A stretch of 64,000 bases of DNA from Kryptolebias marmoratus. Lineage: Eukaryota; Chordata; Actinopteri; Cyprinodontiformes; Rivulidae. Below are positions 61,650 to 64,000 of this stretch, in pieces; the first letter of the stretch is position 1, and each line of letters begins with the position of its first letter. The position numbers were made by a program, and so were the translations under genes. Location: NCBI RefSeq assembly GCF_001649575.2, contig NC_051431.1, forward strand, positions 23,918,094 through 23,982,093, in the 5' to 3' direction. Below the pieces are notes generated by a model. It made no database searches. It had not been told where the DNA came from and saw nothing but the letters and a program-made list of their open reading frames with translations.

Positions 61650-61896
61650 TAATAACCAAAGAATTAAAGTTGGTATTAAAAACAGGAACTGTTGGGTTTT
61701 AATTATTTGCAATGAAATAAAAAGCAAATAATTGAAGAAATCTCTGCTTTTCTCATATTTTAATTCCCATACCGTTTTAACTTCAGCTGACTGAGGCTGT
61801 AAACTGCATTGTACAAACAGATAAAATCCCCCAGTCAGCTGAAGTCAGGAATCAATCAAAGCATGTGATGATCAGCCCTGAAGTCTTGTGTCTCAC

Positions 61897-62012
61897 CCTG
61901 GTGTCTGGAGCACTTCTTATCTGTGACTCCTGTGTCCGGACCCCGGCCCAGAATCACAGCTCGCCCATGCTCCAGAGGAATGAGGGTCCCAGAAACGCCA
62001 AGAGCACGAAAA
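61897..62012 (-). pseudogene. Relic of pnkp coding exon 1 (FHA start)
   Basis: Minus-strand copy of 51777-51897. The end of the exon, encoding [19 protein letters not shown], and its splice donor are conserved. The start codon position reads TTT instead of ATG and a 5-nt deletion shifts the frame shortly after. No pnkp exon 2 can be seen between here and the tcaf stop at 61166. It is therefore an unprocessed one-exon pseudogene fragment, left by the duplication that also copied the tcaf promoter. Confidence 0.85.
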
Positions 62013-63399
62013 TTAAACAACTCCTTCAGCGCCTTTGCGCAACTATTTTAGAAGGTAAACATGGGAGTTTTTTCACTCACATTTGGGGGAGTGGTTGCGT
62101 TTTTTTAAAACATGTAATGTGAACATTACAATGCTCAATTTTTTGTTGTTGTTGTTTGTATGTTTGCTTTTTTTTTCGTTTTTAGTCTGTTTACAAACAG
62201 TGGGAATGCGCCTTTCGCTCTGTTTCGTTTAAAACTATCCGCAGTGTACCTGCGGTCCGTCGACAAAATAGGTTCGTTCAGAAACTGTCTCTTCGTCAAA
62301 GTTCCGCACTAACTTGTACATAACCGGTTTGCTACAGAAAAGGTGAGTTAGAATCCATTTTAACACTTTTATCTCGTTGTTGTTGACTCGTATAGAAAAT
62401 ACTTTATATATCGTTTTAGTTATAATGGCTGTAGATTGTAAAAACGTCATATTTTGGGTGCGTTTACGTTTTGCATGTTGGGGAAACAGTGAGTCATTAT
62501 TTTTCGGTCCTCCACCCAGTCAAAGAAAACATGAGTTCTTTTATGGCATTAATGGAGCCAAAGTTATCTAACTTGTTTACTTAGTTTGTCTGTATGCTTT
62601 TAGGCACACGTGTGTTGTATGTTTACGACGGAATAAACCTTAAGTGCGTTGTGTTAAGTTATGTGAAGGCGTGCCTGTTTATTTAAAAGGCGGAGATGCT
62701 TTAGCCTGGTTGTTTTCCACAACAAACTGCGAGTCTCATTAAAAAGTCTTTATTCGCAGTGTTAACACGCCTGTTGCTCTGAAATGGACTGACAAAAAAT
62801 CAGCAGAACATGGGAGAAAGGTGGAGTGTGTTTGTATCCACTGACTTCATGCAGGTGAATTATATAAAACCGCAAGTAATTTTATTTTGATTATTTTCTT
62901 TTATTTTTCTTACATTTCGTGCCCTCCTAGTGTTACCATAATGCGTATAGTTTGTAAACTTATGTAATGAAATAAACTAAACATCCATAAACTCAGTCTG
63001 TTCCATGGAAATATTATGAATGATGCTGTATTTCCTTTTCTTACGAAACACCTTTTTAGTTTGATTCATGTGCACATTTGATCTTTCACCAAAGTTTTGC
63101 TACAAACTGTTACTATACAATCAAACAAGTGAGAGTTTTTAGGCTAGAGTACAGCTAGATAAATTCAGCAATGTTCCCAGACCTTAGAGCTAGAACATAA
63201 TAAAATAACACCCGTTCAACAGCTCTCTCAGGATTGCAGAAATATATTTCTATACAAATACATAATGATTGTGTGTACAGCAACAGTGAGCCAACAGCAA
63301 TTGTGAAAAAATAGAACAAATTATGGGGAGAAAACTGAATAATTTGATGTAATAATATCACGTAAAGTGACAATAACAGATGCATAGCAGTAAGTATGA

Positions 63400-64000
63400 G
63401 TAGGTGGGGGTTGTTTCCTCTTCAGGCCCAGGCGGAGGGAAGGGAGGGAACAGCAGTGGCTTTTAACAGCCTGTGGGAAGAATCTATTTTCTCGTCTGTT
63501 AGTTTTTGTTTTGATTAGTTTGAACCTTTTACAAGATGGCAGGGGGAAGAATAAATGGTTGGGTCTTTTAAAATACAGTTGGTTTTCTTTTGAACACCAC
63601 CTGAGTAGATATCCCTGAGGGCAGGTAGTGTTGAAACAAAGATGTGATCTGCTGCCTCCTCTATTTGCTGCAGGTCCTTCCTGTTTTCGCCTGTGCAGAT
63701 GACGGACCGCACTGCACAATGGTTGGTCAGAGGGCTTTTAATCGTTGGCCGGTAGAAACTGTTCAGCGGGTGATGAGGGAGGTGAGCAAGCTTTAGTTTT
63801 CTGAGGAAATAAGTCTCTGTTGTGCCTTTTCCACATGTTGGTAGATGTACGTGGACCAGGTCAGGTCACCTAGAAACCCAAAGCTCTCCGGCTTCCCCGC
63901 TTATTCTCCATGTATGCAGAATGCTCTATGCCTTGTGATTTCAAAAGCCTAGGATAAGTTCCTTGAATTTTGTGTATCTGAAGTCCAGGTTATTGTGAGA
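63400..64000 (-). mobile_element. LINE 3' fragment, longer copy
   Basis: The minus frames read RSVICTGENRKDLQQIEEAADHI, LPALRDIYSGG, LKDPT and KRFKLIKTKTNRRENRFFPQAV, the C-terminal end of the same LINE as at 52978-53400. Frameshifts make it inactive. Confidence 0.7.

Larger units (their letters stand above)
61650..64000. repeat. Segmental duplication, copy 2 (continues past the window)
   Basis: Matches 51527-53400 with an offset of about 10.12 kb at the pnkp exon-1 region, growing to about 10.6 kb near the end because the LINE segment is longer here. It carries the relic of pnkp exon 1, the promoter block and the tcaf 5' exon (donor at 62342/62343). It places a second tcaf copy about 1 kb beyond the window. 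Confidence 0.85.

Noticed and set aside
1..64000. CRISPR array, operon, tRNA or rRNA genes
   Set aside because: No regularly spaced direct repeats with unique spacers, and no structured RNA gene recognised; the DNA is clearly vertebrate.

Overview
This window is vertebrate nuclear DNA, most likely from a ray-finned (percomorph-type) teleost. Its genes are split by GT-AG introns and packed about one per 8 kb. The introns carry repeats typical of fish: hAT-type foldback elements, several non-LTR retrotransposon tails, a solo LTR and a TTTAC microsatellite. No bacterial, plasmid or phage content was seen. The species cannot be named from sequence alone.

Eight protein-coding genes can be assembled exon by exon with consistent splice phases. 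In order: two tandem C1q-domain secreted proteins (both minus; CDS spans 2135-3400 and 4522-6973); a RING/B-box/coiled-coil/PRY-SPRY TRIM E3 ligase (minus, 10272-16164); nudt8, a CoA-type Nudix hydrolase (plus, 18732-22168); mfrp, a membrane frizzled-related protein (minus, 22918-31335); cfb, complement factor B (plus, 32474-39660); pnkp, polynucleotide kinase 3'-phosphatase (minus, 40716-51897); and tcaf, a TRPM8 channel-associated factor with an M60-like peptidase domain (plus, CDS 54286-61166). Every predicted coding sequence is open from ATG to stop after splicing (226, 226, 592, 410, 596, 782, 600 and 918 residues).

Neighbouring genes alternate in orientation. TRIM/nudt8, mfrp/cfb and pnkp/tcaf are head to head. 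nudt8/mfrp and cfb/pnkp are tail to tail. The two C1q proteins, factor B and probably the TRIM protein point to innate immunity. The other genes are a DNA-repair enzyme, a mitochondrial or peroxisomal CoA-metabolism enzyme, an eye-development membrane protein and a channel regulator, so this is not an operon-like functional cluster.

The most notable structure is at the right end. About 2 kb around the pnkp/tcaf shared promoter (from about 51527) is repeated from about 61650 to the window end, roughly 10.1 kb downstream and on the other side of tcaf. The second copy carries a dead copy of pnkp coding exon 1 (start codon lost, 5-nt deletion) and an apparently usable tcaf 5' exon splice donor. 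This is the signature of a tandem duplication that copied tcaf together with the first exon of its divergent neighbour, and it predicts another tcaf gene just past the window. Other points of interest are a solo LTR 16 bp from a pnkp splice donor, a non-canonical residue in the pnkp phosphatase motif, a chain of proline-rich mini-exons in the TRIM gene, nested transposons with clear target-site duplications, and two long hairpins.
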